NCBI RefSeq assembly: GCF_001748145.1 | Contig: NZ_BCQA01000001.1 | Coordinates: forward strand, 4,118,501-4,182,500 | Direction: 5' to 3' | Source: Bosea sp. BIWAKO-01 | GTDB lineage: Bacteria > Pseudomonadota > Alphaproteobacteria > Rhizobiales > Beijerinckiaceae | DNA: 64,000 bases | Part shown: positions 23,753 to 32,237 of the stretch, piece by piece | How positions within the stretch are numbered: the first letter of the stretch is position 1 | How the letters are laid out: the number at the start of each line of letters is the position of its first letter | Notes under the pieces: model-generated | What the model was told of the DNA's origin: nothing | Database searches by the model: none | The model's input: the letters and a program-made list of their open reading frames with translations, nothing else | Position numbers and translations under genes: made by a program

Positions 23753-25168
23753 TCATGCATCGAGCACCCAGGTGTCCTTTGTTCCGCCGCCCTGGCTTGA
23801 ATTGACCACGAGCGAGCCTTCCTTCAGCGCAACGCGGGTGAGGCCGCCGGGCACGCAGGAAATGCCGTTGGCGCCGGACAGCACATAGGGCCGCAGGTCG
23901 ACATGCCGCGGTGCGACGCCGGAGGCGACGAAGGTCGGGCAGGTGGAGAGCGCCAGCGTCGGCTGCGCGATGAAGCCTTCCGGCTGCGCCTTCAGCTTCT
24001 TGCGGAAGGCTTCGATCTGGGCCTTGTTGGCGTGGGGGCCGACAAGCATGCCATAGCCGCCGGAGCCGTTGACCTCCTTGACGACGAGCTTGTCGAGATT
24101 GTCGAGCACATAGGCGTTGGCCTCCGGCTCGCGACAGCGGAAGGTCGGGACGTTCTTCAGGATCGGCTCCTCGCCGGTGAAGAACTTCACGATCTCCGGC
24201 ATGTAGCTGTAGACCGCCTTGTCGTCGGCGACGCCGGTGCCGACCGCATTGGCGAGCGTAACATTTCCCGCCTTGTAGGCGCCGATGATGCCGGGCACGC
24301 CAAGCACCGAATCCCCGCGGAAGACCAGCGGGTCGATGAAGTCGTCGTCGATGCGGCGGTAGATCACATCGACACGCTTCGGCCCCTGCGTCGTGCGCAT
24401 GTAGACGACATCGTCCTTGACCAGCAGGTCCGAGCCCTCGACCAGCTCGACGCCGAGCTTGTCGGCGAGGAATGAGTGCTCGTAGAAGGCCGAATTATAC
24501 TGTCCGGGCGTGAGCAGGCAGATCGTCGGATCTGACGAGGCGCTGCGCGGCGCGACCGAGCGCAAGGTCGCGAGTAACTGGTCGGGATAGTTGTCGACCG
24601 GTGCGACGCGGTGCATCGCGAAGAGCTCCGGGAAGAGCCGGAGCATCACCTCGCGATTCTCCATCATGTAGGAGACCCCGGAGGGGGTGCGGGCATTGTC
24701 TTCGAGCACATAGAATGTGTCGGCATCGACGCGCACGATGTCGATGCCGGCGATGTGGCAGTAAATGCCGTGCGGCACCTGGAAGTCGACCATCTCCAAC
24801 TGGTAGCAGGCGTTGCGGTAGACCAGGTCCGGCGGAATGATCCCGGCCTTCAGGCATTCCTTCGGCCCGTAGACGTCGGCGAGGAACATGTTCAGAGCAG
24901 TGACGCGCTGGCGCAGGCCCTTCTCCAGCTTGGCCCATTCCGGTTTGGTCAGCACGCGCGGGATGATGTCGAACGGGATCAGTCGTTCGGTGGATTCTTC
25001 GTCGCCATAGACGGCAAATGTAATCCCGATGCGCCGGAAGAAGAGTTCAGCCTGGCTGCGCCGCAGAGCCAGCATTTCGGGTGGGGCTTCCTTCAACCAA
25101 CGATCAAGCGCTTCGTAGGCGGGCCGCAATTCGGTACCGGTACCGGTCATTTCGTCGAAGGCGACCAT
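23753..25168 (-). CDS. Circularly permuted ATP-grasp protein
   Basis: 471 residues from the ATG at 25168, with GGGAAAG upstream; the longer frame to 25276 lacks family similarity. Hallmarks are FRRIGITFAVYGDEESTERLIPFDIIPR, HIAGIDIVRVDADTFYVLEDNARTPSGVSYM, IYRRIDDDFIDPLVF, VVKEVNGSGGYGMLVGP and the C-terminal SSQGGGTKDTWVL. Such ATP-grasp enzymes are predicted peptide ligases. First gene of the operon with alpha-E, transglutaminase-fold and Anbu; the ligase-plus-protease pairing suggests synthesis and turnover of an unknown peptide. Confidence 0.92.
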   Translation of the reverse strand: MVAFDEMTGTGTELRPAYEALDRWLKEAPPEMLALRRSQAELFFRRIGITFAVYGDEESTERLIPFDIIPRVLTKPEWAKLEKGLRQRVTALNMFLADVYGPKECLKAGIIPPDLVYRNACYQLEMVDFQVPHGIYCHIAGIDIVRVDADTFYVLEDNARTPSGVSYMMENREVMLRLFPELFAMHRVAPVDNYPDQLLATLRSVAPRSASSDPTICLLTPGQYNSAFYEHSFLADKLGVELVEGSDLLVKDDVVYMRTTQGPKRVDVIYRRIDDDFIDPLVFRGDSVLGVPGIIGAYKAGNVTLANAVGTGVADDKAVYSYMPEIVKFFTGEEPILKNVPTFRCREPEANAYVLDNLDKLVVKEVNGSGGYGMLVGPHANKAQIEAFRKKLKAQPEGFIAQPTLALSTCPTFVASGVAPRHVDLRPYVLSGANGISCVPGGLTRVALKEGSLVVNSSQGGGTKDTWVLDA

Positions 25169-25365
25169 GTCAGGCGTCTTTCCCCATTTTGGCCAGCCTA
25201 TGCGCATTCGTGACGGTTCGGAAAGGGGGCGCTTGATCACGGATAAATCGACCCGTGCCCAATCCTTGGGCAGCATCCGGGCCGATTGCGACGTGGCCCA
25301 GGTGCAGGTGGTCCTTGGCGCTTTGGGCCTGGTACGGGATGGCGCGATTTACGACGCGTCTTGGC

Positions 25366-25965
25366 CTAAGATGCGCCGCTCGACTGGACCAGCCGGACGA
25401 TCAGCGCGGCCAGCAATTCGGTCGCTCCTGCCTCATTGGCCCTGCCGCGCAGCACCTCGCCCGACACGGATTCGGCCGCTCCGAGGATCGCGACACAGCA
25501 CAGGTGCAGGTCCTCTGCGCTGAGCTGGCCGGCATAAGGAGCCAGCGCCTCGCGATAGAGCGAGATATAGCCGTCGACGAGCTCCCGCTGAACGGCCTCC
25601 ATCGCTTCCGTGCCCTTGAGGGCGGCTGAAAGAGAGTGCCATTCCGGGCCGATCGACGTTGCGCAGGAGAGATAGGATTCGGCGACGGCGCGGGCGACCT
25701 TGTCGAGGCGCGGTTCCAACTGGCCGAGAGCCTCCGCCAGCGCTCCGCCCTGTTGTTCGTCGATCCGGCGATAGAGCGCGATCATCAATGCCTCGCGCGT
25801 GCCGAAATGATCATAGGCCACCGGCTTGCTGACGCCGGCCCATTCGGCAAGGCGCCCGAGCGTCAGCGCATCTGCGCCGCCCTCGCGCACCATCGTCATG
25901 GCGCAATCGAGCAACTGCTCGCGGCGTTCCATCCTGGACAGCTTCTTCGCAGGTCCCGTCGACAT
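25366..25965 (-). CDS. TetR/AcrR family transcriptional repressor
   Basis: 199 residues from the ATG at 25965. The N-terminal helix-turn-helix reads RREQLLDCAMTMVREGGADALTLGRLAEWAGVSKPVAYDHFGTREALM (positions 25930 leftward), with recognition helix VSKPVAYDHF. The C-terminal ligand domain is unremarkable. It is divergent from the saccharopine-dehydrogenase-like gene at 26094. The shared gap contains a 27-bp palindrome overlapping a good promoter, so it very likely represses that gene and itself. Confidence 0.9.
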   Translation of the reverse strand: MSTGPAKKLSRMERREQLLDCAMTMVREGGADALTLGRLAEWAGVSKPVAYDHFGTREALMIALYRRIDEQQGGALAEALGQLEPRLDKVARAVAESYLSCATSIGPEWHSLSAALKGTEAMEAVQRELVDGYISLYREALAPYAGQLSAEDLHLCCVAILGAAESVSGEVLRGRANEAGATELLAALIVRLVQSSGAS

Positions 25966-25996
25966 CGGCGTCTCCGCTTCTCCCTTTGCAGCGCAG

Positions 25997-26025
25997 TTGA
26001 CAATGCAGCGGCGCAATCCTACTAA
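25997..26025 (+). promoter_or_regulatory. Predicted sigma-70 promoter for the dehydrogenase gene
   Basis: A perfect -35 box TTGACA (25997-26002) is followed after 17 bp by TACTAA (26020-26025), 4 of 6 matches to TATAAT. Transcription would start near 26032, inside the TetR palindrome, and about 60 nt before the ATG at 26094. Confidence 0.65.
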
Positions 26026-26045
26026 AAGTAACTTACTCTTGGTAG
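26019..26045. promoter_or_regulatory. Palindromic operator, probable TetR binding site
   Basis: Dyad centred on C26032: CTAC (26019-26022) with GTAG (26042-26045) and AGTAA (26027-26031) with TTACT (26033-26037). It overlaps the -10 box and the likely start of the rightward promoter and lies 54 nt upstream of the TetR start. Size and placement are typical for TetR-family operators. Confidence 0.7.
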
Positions 26046-26093
26046 GTGATCAATAAGCCGATCGCCGCTTGGCATTCAACAGGAGACTTGTCC

Positions 26094-27101
26094 ATGTCTA
26101 CCCTCCAACGCCCCGTCCTGATCATTGGAGGATCGGGCGTCGTCGGCGGCCAGGCGGCCGCAGCGCTGCGCCGCCTGCAATTCGACCTGCCGATCGCCAT
26201 CGGCGGGCGCGATCTCGCCAAGGCGCAGGTGGTTGCTCAGAAGGTCGGGCGCGCGATTGCGACACGGGTCGATCTCGACCGCCGGGATCTCGGCCAGCCG
26301 GAGGGAGCGCAGTACAGCGCCATCGTCGTCTTCGTGAAGGACGATGGCCTGAACTCGATGCGCTACGCGCAGGATCACGGTATCCCCTATATCAGCGTGT
26401 CGAGCGGCACCTTCGAGATCGGTCCGGAAGTCGCTCAGTTCATTCACGCGGCGACGAAGGCGCCGGTGCTTCTCGCAAGCCAGTGGCTGGCTGGCGCCGC
26501 GGTTTTTCCGGCCCTGGTCTTTGCCAAGGATTTCCGCACGATCGATTCCATTGCGATCGGCGCACTGCTCGACGAGCAGGATATGGGTGGCCCGGCGGCC
26601 TTGACGGACTACAACCGCATCACGGGAGCGGCACCGGCTGCGCTGACGCTGACCGGAGGCAAGTTCAGCTGGGTCAATGGCGAGGATGCCAAGGCGCGCT
26701 ATCGTAGCGTCGACGGTGTCGAGCTCGAGGCAACCGCCTATTCTCCACTCGATATCGTCAGCCTGGCCGCGGTGACCAATGCCAGATCGGTGCGGCTCGA
26801 CCTTGCCTTCTCCGAATCCGCCAGCCGCCGGCGCGGCGAGCCCTTCTCGACCGAAATCACGATCGCGATCGACGGCGTGCTCAGGAATGGCGAACGCAGC
26901 ACGATGCGCCACGAGATCGTCCATCCCGATGGCCAGGCTCCCCTGACTGCACTTGGCGTCGCGCTCGCCGTCGAAAGGATGCTGGGGCTCGCAGGCGGCG
27001 CCGCTCCGCAGCCGGGCCTCTATCTGCCGGAGTCGATCCTGGATCCCGATTACTATGTCGGCCACATGAGGGAGTTCGGTGCTCAGTTCCGCCAGACCTG
27101 A
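26094..27101 (+). CDS. Saccharopine dehydrogenase-like NAD(P)-binding protein
   Basis: 335 residues from the ATG at 26094 (GGAG upstream at 26081). The N-terminal Rossmann motif LIIGGSGVVGGQAAAALRRL binds NAD(P); VDLDRRD and the VSSGTFEIGPEV region follow the saccharopine-dehydrogenase/trans-acting enoyl reductase pattern. Exact reaction unknown. It is alone on the plus strand and is probably induced when the divergent TetR protein at 25366 releases the operator at 26019-26045. An in-frame ATG at 26046 lies inside the promoter region and is unlikely to be used. Confidence 0.82.
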   Translation: MSTLQRPVLIIGGSGVVGGQAAAALRRLQFDLPIAIGGRDLAKAQVVAQKVGRAIATRVDLDRRDLGQPEGAQYSAIVVFVKDDGLNSMRYAQDHGIPYISVSSGTFEIGPEVAQFIHAATKAPVLLASQWLAGAAVFPALVFAKDFRTIDSIAIGALLDEQDMGGPAALTDYNRITGAAPAALTLTGGKFSWVNGEDAKARYRSVDGVELEATAYSPLDIVSLAAVTNARSVRLDLAFSESASRRRGEPFSTEITIAIDGVLRNGERSTMRHEIVHPDGQAPLTALGVALAVERMLGLAGGAAPQPGLYLPESILDPDYYVGHMREFGAQFRQT

Positions 27102-27118
27102 GACAGATGGTGTTCACG

Positions 27119-27209
27119 GATCTAGGCGGCTCGAGGCTCCACGCCGCCTAGATCCTCTGATCGGATATCGTATCTGACCAGAGGATCTAACCTTCTGTGA
27201 TTGCGTCGA
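27119..27209 (-). repeat. Dispersed intergenic hairpin element, copy 2, with a second adjoining hairpin
   Basis: Two hairpins share the tetramer GATC at 27151-27154. One is a perfect 12-bp stem GATCTAGGCGGC / GCCGCCTAGATC (27119-27130, 27143-27154). The other is a stem of about 19 positions with one mismatch (27149-27167 with 27171-27189). Read on the minus strand, the second hairpin is preceded by CGACGCAATCACAGAAGG then TTAGATC, matching the lead-in of copy 1. It lies between two convergent genes. Confidence 0.75.
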
Positions 27210-27248
27210 TTTTACCGAAATCCGCAATCCACTTTTCGGGCCGATGCC

Positions 27249-27986
27249 TTAGATCAACCCGAGCCCCCGGAAGCTCGCATGGCCATCGCGGCCGACGATG
27301 ACGTGGTCGTGGATCACGATGCCGAGGGGCTTTGCGATATCGACGAGTTCGCGCGTCATCTTCACGTCGGCGCCCGATGGCGTCGGGTCGCCTGATGGAT
27401 GATTGTGCACGAGGATGATCGCGCTTGCGGAGAGTTCCAGGGCGCGGCGCATCACCTCGCGGGGATAAACGGGAGTGTGGTCGACAGTTCCGGTCTGCTG
27501 GACCTCGTCGGCGATCAGCGCGTTCTTCTTGTCGAGGAAGAGGATGCGGAACTGCTCGCGTTCGGCAAAGGCCATCGCCATTCGGCAATAGTCGAGAACC
27601 GCCGACCAGGACGACAGCACCGGGCGTTTTGCCACCGCTCCCTTCGCCATGCGCTGCAGGGCGGCCGCGACGATCTTGAGATCCTGCGCAACGCCCGCGC
27701 CGACGCCCTTGACCTCAGTCAATCGCGCGGCCGGCGCGCCAAGCACCTCGGCGAAAGAGCCGAAGCGCTGGATCAGATCCTTGGCGAGCGGCTTCACGTC
27801 GCGCTGCGGGATCGAGCGGAACAACAGGAGTTCGAGCAACTCGTAATCGGGCAGGGCGTCGGAGCCCGACTCCTGGAAGCGGTCGCGAAGCCGCTGGCGA
27901 TGGCCGTGATAATGCGGCACCGCAACGGCCGTGGGTTCTTCCGGCAGCGGGACTTGTGATCCGCGCTGACCGCCCTCTTGCTTCAT
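27249..27986 (-). CDS. radC: RadC family JAB-domain protein
   Basis: 245 residues from the ATG at 27986, which overlaps the map stop (ATGA). An N-terminal helix-hairpin-helix segment ([17 protein letters not shown]) is followed by the JAMM metalloprotease-like core with [16 protein letters not shown] and the metal-binding HNHPSGDP motif. RadC was named for DNA repair, but the bacterial role is uncertain. The much longer open frame reaching 28289 is the shadow of map. Translationally coupled to map. Confidence 0.9.
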   Translation of the reverse strand: MKQEGGQRGSQVPLPEEPTAVAVPHYHGHRQRLRDRFQESGSDALPDYELLELLLFRSIPQRDVKPLAKDLIQRFGSFAEVLGAPAARLTEVKGVGAGVAQDLKIVAAALQRMAKGAVAKRPVLSSWSAVLDYCRMAMAFAEREQFRILFLDKKNALIADEVQQTGTVDHTPVYPREVMRRALELSASAIILVHNHPSGDPTPSGADVKMTRELVDIAKPLGIVIHDHVIVGRDGHASFRGLGLI

Positions 27987-28807
27987 CGTGCCGCGAGCGG
28001 ATTGTCGCGGCCTGCCGGCGACAGTGTGAAGATCTCGCAGCCGGTCTCGGTGACACCAACCGTGTGCTCGAACTGGGCCGAAAGCGAACGGTCGCGGGTT
28101 ACCGCCGTCCAGCCGTCGGAAAGCACCTTCACACCCGCCTTGCCGAGGTTGATCATCGGCTCGATGGTGAAAAGCATGCCGGGCTTGAGCAAGACGCCTT
28201 CGCCGGGGCTGCCGTAATGCAGGATGTTGGGTGCATCGTGAAAGACCTGGCCCAGGCCGTGGCCGCAAAAATCGCGCACCACCGAGCAACGCTCAGCCTC
28301 CGCATAGCGCTGGATGGCGAAACCGATATCGCCGGTCGTCGCGCCGGCGCGCACGGCCTTGATACCGCGGAGCAGGCTTTCATAGGTGATTTCGACCAGC
28401 CGTTCGGCCTTGCGGGGAATGTCGCCGACCCCATACATCCGGCTGGAATCGCCATACCAGCCATCGACGATCAGCGTGTAGTCGATATTGAGGATGTCGC
28501 CTTCGCGCAGGGGTTTGTCGTCCGGGATGCCGTGGCAGACCACATGATTGATCGAAGTGCAGATCGACTTTGTGTAGCCGCGATAGAACAAGGTCGCCGG
28601 GTAGGCGCCGTTGTCCATGGCGAACTGGAAGGCAAGCTCGTCGAGGCGCTGCGTGGTGACGCCAGGCCGGACGTGCTCGCCCAGCATGTCGAGGCCTTCT
28701 GCCGTCAGGCGGCCGGCCTTGCGCATGGCCGCAAAGGCTTCGGGGCCATGAAGTTTGATGGCCGGCTCGCGCATCCGCGCCCGTCCCAGATTTTCGTCGA
28801 ATGTCAT
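27983..28807 (-). CDS. map: Methionine aminopeptidase type I
   Basis: 274 residues from the ATG at 28807. All the pita-bread metal ligands are visible: [17 protein letters not shown] (two Asp), [14 protein letters not shown] (His), [10 protein letters not shown] (Glu) and QFEHTVGVT (Glu). It removes the initiator Met from nascent proteins. A TTG at 28816 could extend it by three residues. The SD-like AAGGAG and the ATG both lie in a 12-bp hairpin (28806-28835), which may limit translation. Upstream of radC in a two-gene operon. Confidence 0.93.
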   Translation of the reverse strand: MTFDENLGRARMREPAIKLHGPEAFAAMRKAGRLTAEGLDMLGEHVRPGVTTQRLDELAFQFAMDNGAYPATLFYRGYTKSICTSINHVVCHGIPDDKPLREGDILNIDYTLIVDGWYGDSSRMYGVGDIPRKAERLVEITYESLLRGIKAVRAGATTGDIGFAIQRYAEAERCSVVRDFCGHGLGQVFHDAPNILHYGSPGEGVLLKPGMLFTIEPMINLGKAGVKVLSDGWTAVTRDRSLSAQFEHTVGVTETGCEIFTLSPAGRDNPLAAR

Positions 28808-28835
28808 GATGGGCAAGAAGCTCCTTGCCCATCAT
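28806..28835 (-). promoter_or_regulatory. Hairpin over the map ribosome site and start codon
   Basis: ATGATGGGCAAG (28806-28817) pairs perfectly over 12 bp with CTTGCCCATCAT (28824-28835) around a 6-nt loop. In the map transcript the SD-like AAGGAG spans the 5' arm and loop, and the AUG is partly paired in the 3' arm. It could control map translation. Confidence 0.5.
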
Positions 28836-28850
28836 ATCTATTGCGTTTGG

Positions 28851-28879
28851 CCGGCTGCGCAAGATGATTGCGCAGCCGG
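28851..28879 (-). terminator. Hairpin, possible terminator after the SBP56/membrane-protein operon
   Basis: CCGGCTGCGCAA and TTGCGCAGCCGG form a perfect 12-bp stem with a 5-nt loop, 20 nt past the stop of the membrane-protein gene (28899). There is no T run on the minus strand, so termination is inferred from stem strength and position only. Confidence 0.5.
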
Positions 28880-28898
28880 GGCCGCGCTTTGGCGGTGC

Positions 28899-29516
28899 TC
28901 AGATGATCAGGCTGAGACCGGTCGCCGCCAGAGCGATGATCCAGAGCGTGTCGAGATTGATCCAGCCTCGCCGCAGAAACGCCAGACCAAGCCATTCGTA
29001 AACGATGGCAGCAATTGCAGCTGTTACCGCGAGCATTGCGGCCATATGCAGGCCGATGGCGGCCAGCGAAACGGGCAGCGACCCCATGGCGGTCAGTTCC
29101 CGTGCCGGTGTGGCAGCGAGGCAGAGCGGGATGATGACTGGCACCAGCATCAGGCCGGCACCGTGGCTGGTCGCCATCAGGAATGACCAGACGCCGAGTC
29201 CGGCAAGCCCTGTCTGCATGCCGACGCGAACGCGATGCCTGTGTCCGAAGAAGGCATGGGAGGTCGCCCAGCCTAGAAGCAGAAAGCCGGCAACCCTTTG
29301 CAGTGCTTCGTGGTCGATGATGGTCCCGACGACAACAACCGCTGCGACCATCACGGCGACCGAGGCCGCGTGCCCCAATGCGATCGGAAGGAGCGACAGC
29401 CAGAGCACGCGGCGGCTCTCGCGGTGCAGTCCGAGCGCAACTGCAAAGAGCCAGCCCATGGCCGGGTTCAGGCCATGAAAGGCCCCGAGCCCGGCGAGCA
29501 CGAGCCAAGGCGACAT
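28899..29516 (-). CDS. Polytopic membrane protein linked to SBP56
   Basis: 205 residues from the ATG at 29516, with about six hydrophobic segments. Notable intramembrane motifs are GAFHGLNPAMGWLFAVALGL, LPIALGHAASVAVM and LMATSHGAGLMLVPVI, each with a His near small residues, as in some metal or solute transporters. I do not recognise a named family with certainty. It starts 36 nt after the selenium-binding-protein gene on the same strand, so it is probably co-transcribed and works with it. A start at 29537 is possible. Confidence 0.75.
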   Translation of the reverse strand: MSPWLVLAGLGAFHGLNPAMGWLFAVALGLHRESRRVLWLSLLPIALGHAASVAVMVAAVVVVGTIIDHEALQRVAGFLLLGWATSHAFFGHRHRVRVGMQTGLAGLGVWSFLMATSHGAGLMLVPVIIPLCLAATPARELTAMGSLPVSLAAIGLHMAAMLAVTAAIAAIVYEWLGLAFLRRGWINLDTLWIIALAATGLSLII

Positions 29517-29552
29517 GTCAGCCTCCCGTCGGAGCATCCGGCACCAGGGGCA

Positions 29553-30947
29553 TCAGGGATAGCAATAGGAATCGGACGAACAGTCGCCACCCTCCAGCCT
29601 GACCTGGTGAGGTCGGTGCCCTTTGGGCCAGTCGAGGAAGAACCTGTCGTCGAAGCGGATGCCGCCCTTTTCTGCGACATCGAGTTTCACCATCCAACCG
29701 TCAATTCCATCGGGATAGAACTGCGGGTCGATGGCCCCGTAGAGCGAGTTGGTGAAATAGACCCGCTTACCGTCGCGACTGATCTCGACCATCTGCGGGC
29801 CGCCGTTGAGTTGGCCGTTCTTCGCTCCAGGGTGGGAAGTGCGGGAAACGATGCCGCCGATGCGGACCCTTCCGGTTTCCACAGGTTTGAACGGATCCGA
29901 CACGTCGTATTGAATCATGTCGCCGGTGCCCCAGCACGAGACATAGAGGTAGCGATCGTCCATCGAGAGATCGATGTCCGTGACAAGGGGGGCGACGGCC
30001 TTGAAACCCTTCAGGACCGGCGGCAGGAGATCGGGATCGGCCGGCTCCGCCGGGATCTCGATGACTTTCCTGACGGCCCATTTCGAGCCTTCGCGATACC
30101 AGGTCCAGATCGAGGCGGAGAGATCCTTCAGGCTGATGACGCAGCCGACGAAGCCATAAGCCTTCCTTGGGTCATGGGCCGGGCGCAGTTCGAAGACGAG
30201 CTGATGCTCCTCGCCGAAATCGATCTCCTGTTGATGCTTCCGCGTGTGCAGGTCCCAAAAATGCAGGCGCCGCCCGTATTTGCTGCCGAGGAGTACTTCC
30301 GGAACCAGCCCATTCTCGAACGTATCCGGTGTACCCCACTCGCTGGTCACCATGGTGTCGTGGCCAAGATGCCACCAGAAATCATAGGCGAGCTTCTGGG
30401 GGCCCCGGTCCATCTCCCATTGTCCAAGCACGTCGAAACTGACGGGGTCGAGCAGGAAGATGCCGCCGGGTTCCTTGCCTTCGGCATTGCCGAGCGCGTT
30501 CACGTAAATGCCCTCCGGCCCGCAATGAATGGTGTGCAGCCGTGAATACCGGGCCTTCTCGGCGATCTCCTGGGGCTCGATGACCCGTACGATTGTCGGT
30601 TTCCTCGGGTCGGGGCGGGTGTCGATGATATGAAGTCGCGACGAGCGCAGGCCGGGAACGATGAGGTAGCGTCGCTCCATATGGGGGTGCGGCGCGTTCG
30701 GGCACAGGCAGGACGAGCAGGCATTCCAGCCGAAATGGTGCAGCTCATCGCCGGTATTCGGCATCTCGACCTGGCCGACGATCTGAGCATAGCTGGAAGA
30801 AGCGGGGTCGACGTCGACGACGGCGATCGCGTCGGGCCTTCTGCGCTCCGGATCGAAAGATGCCACGTAGGCCAGCCGCTCGGCGGGCGCCTTGGCAGCC
30901 AGCCGCGGCGAAGAGTAAAAGGAAGGATCGGGTCGCCAGCTTACCAT
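29553..30947 (-). CDS. Selenium-binding protein 56 / methanethiol oxidase family
   Basis: 464 residues from the ATG at 30947 (MVSWRPDPSFYSSP). It matches the SBP56 family along its length. The conserved GDELHHFGWNACSSCLC block is followed by PHMERRYLIVPGLRSSRLHIID, YDFWWHLGHDTMVTSEWG, LYVSCWGTGDMIQYDVSDP and the C-terminal GHRPHQVRLEGGDCSSD. Characterised bacterial relatives oxidise methanethiol using copper. No secretion signal is seen, whereas the methylotroph enzyme is periplasmic. Transcribed with the membrane-protein gene; no SCO1 or MauG partner is visible. Confidence 0.92.
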   Translation of the reverse strand: MVSWRPDPSFYSSPRLAAKAPAERLAYVASFDPERRRPDAIAVVDVDPASSSYAQIVGQVEMPNTGDELHHFGWNACSSCLCPNAPHPHMERRYLIVPGLRSSRLHIIDTRPDPRKPTIVRVIEPQEIAEKARYSRLHTIHCGPEGIYVNALGNAEGKEPGGIFLLDPVSFDVLGQWEMDRGPQKLAYDFWWHLGHDTMVTSEWGTPDTFENGLVPEVLLGSKYGRRLHFWDLHTRKHQQEIDFGEEHQLVFELRPAHDPRKAYGFVGCVISLKDLSASIWTWYREGSKWAVRKVIEIPAEPADPDLLPPVLKGFKAVAPLVTDIDLSMDDRYLYVSCWGTGDMIQYDVSDPFKPVETGRVRIGGIVSRTSHPGAKNGQLNGGPQMVEISRDGKRVYFTNSLYGAIDPQFYPDGIDGWMVKLDVAEKGGIRFDDRFFLDWPKGHRPHQVRLEGGDCSSDSYCYP

Positions 30948-31159
30948 GATCAGTCTCCCGAGCACCCCAGCACTCCGGACAACAGGCTTCTGTATAGCCT
31001 AGACACGGCGTTGCGGCTTGCTGTTTTCGAGCTCGACACGGAGGCAGGCTACATGATCCGCGAACGCCAGGCTGGGCCGTGGCGGGGCGGAGGCGCCAGG
31101 GCCTCTGGATCGATCAAGTTGCTGGCGCGTGACGGCTTTGACGTGTATCAGGCGCTGCA

Positions 31160-32017
31160 ATGGCAATGAACGACATCCAATCGACGGAAGCCCGTCCCTA
31201 CGGCGCTTTCGCACCTCAGGGCCTCGTGGCCCGGATCATCAACTGGACACGCGGGGCTCCGGACAGCTACCTCGGCCGCAAATTCGCCTATGCGCTGCGC
31301 CGCATCGGGTTGAGTTCGCTCGCGGGCCAGCCGGTCGATATCGAGGCGCTTGGCGTCCAGATGCGCCTCTATCCAGACGGGAATGTCTGCGAGAAGCGCG
31401 TATTGTTCACGCCGCAATATTTCGATCGTTTCGAGCGGGAATTGCTGACGGGGCGGGCACGCCAGCGCGAAGGCTTCCGCTTCATCGATATCGGCTCGAA
31501 TATTGGCGCCTATTCACTTTGCGTTGCGGCGGCAGCCGGGCCGGGAGCGCGGATCCTGGCGGTCGAGCCGCAGCCCGAGATCTTTTCGCGCCTGACATTC
31601 AATATCGCGCAAAATCCGTTTGGCTCGGTCAAGGCCATTGCTTGCGCGTTGGCCGACAAGCCAGGCGAGCTGACGCTGTTTCTCGACCCGTCCAACCGTG
31701 GCGAGTCCAGTGTTCGCATCCTGCGCTCCAGCACCGGCAGCACGGTTCGCGTGCCCGCGACGACACTGCTCGCCCTGATGGAGAACGAGGGTTATGACCG
31801 CCTCGACGCGGTCAAGCTCGATGTCGAGGGGGCCGAGGACCTGATCCTCGAGCCGTTCTTGCGCGATGCGCCCGAAGCGCTCTGGCCAGAGCTGATCATC
31901 ATCGAGGATTCGCGTAACCGTTGGCAGAGCGATCTCATCGCCTTGCTGACCGCGAGCGGTTACGTGCTAACGGCACAGACCCGCCTCAACCTCATCTTCG
32001 AACGCAAGCGCGGCTGA
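31160..32017 (+). CDS. FkbM family SAM-dependent methyltransferase
   Basis: 285 residues. The SAM-binding motif FRFIDIGSNIGAYSLCVAA lies at about residue 110. LAVEPQPEIFSRLTFNIAQNP and DRLDAVKLDVEGAEDLIL are the further FkbM/Methyltransf_21 blocks. Such enzymes O-methylate sugars or polyketides; the acceptor is unknown. It is divergent from the SBP56 gene and is not near obvious glycan genes. Two ATGs at the start (31160, 31166) are possible. Confidence 0.87.
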   Translation: MAMNDIQSTEARPYGAFAPQGLVARIINWTRGAPDSYLGRKFAYALRRIGLSSLAGQPVDIEALGVQMRLYPDGNVCEKRVLFTPQYFDRFERELLTGRARQREGFRFIDIGSNIGAYSLCVAAAAGPGARILAVEPQPEIFSRLTFNIAQNPFGSVKAIACALADKPGELTLFLDPSNRGESSVRILRSSTGSTVRVPATTLLALMENEGYDRLDAVKLDVEGAEDLILEPFLRDAPEALWPELIIIEDSRNRWQSDLIALLTASGYVLTAQTRLNLIFERKRG

Positions 32018-32237
32018 CGTTTTCGCTGCTGTTCAGCGCCTCATGCATGGCGGGCAGGCCACACACGGCGTTTCTGCCGCTTGAGCCGTTTGCGCCAAGG
32101 TCCTAGCTCTAAAGCGTGATCAGGAAAGCTCATGTCGCGGCGCTCCGACCCCGGCGCGGCATGAGTGGGCGGCGGATCAGCATCATCGTCACGAGCTGGC
32201 GGCATGTCTTGCCGTCCGGCATCTGGAGGAGCCGGCC

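Noticed and set aside
30966..31169. Short plus-strand frame between SBP56 and FkbM genes
   Set aside because: Composition is unconvincing, no ribosome site, and it overlaps the FkbM start.
32105..32160. Possible fragment of the rhizobial palindromic repeat (CTCTAAAGCGTGATCAGG)
   Set aside because: Only a short partial resemblance and no pairing arm.
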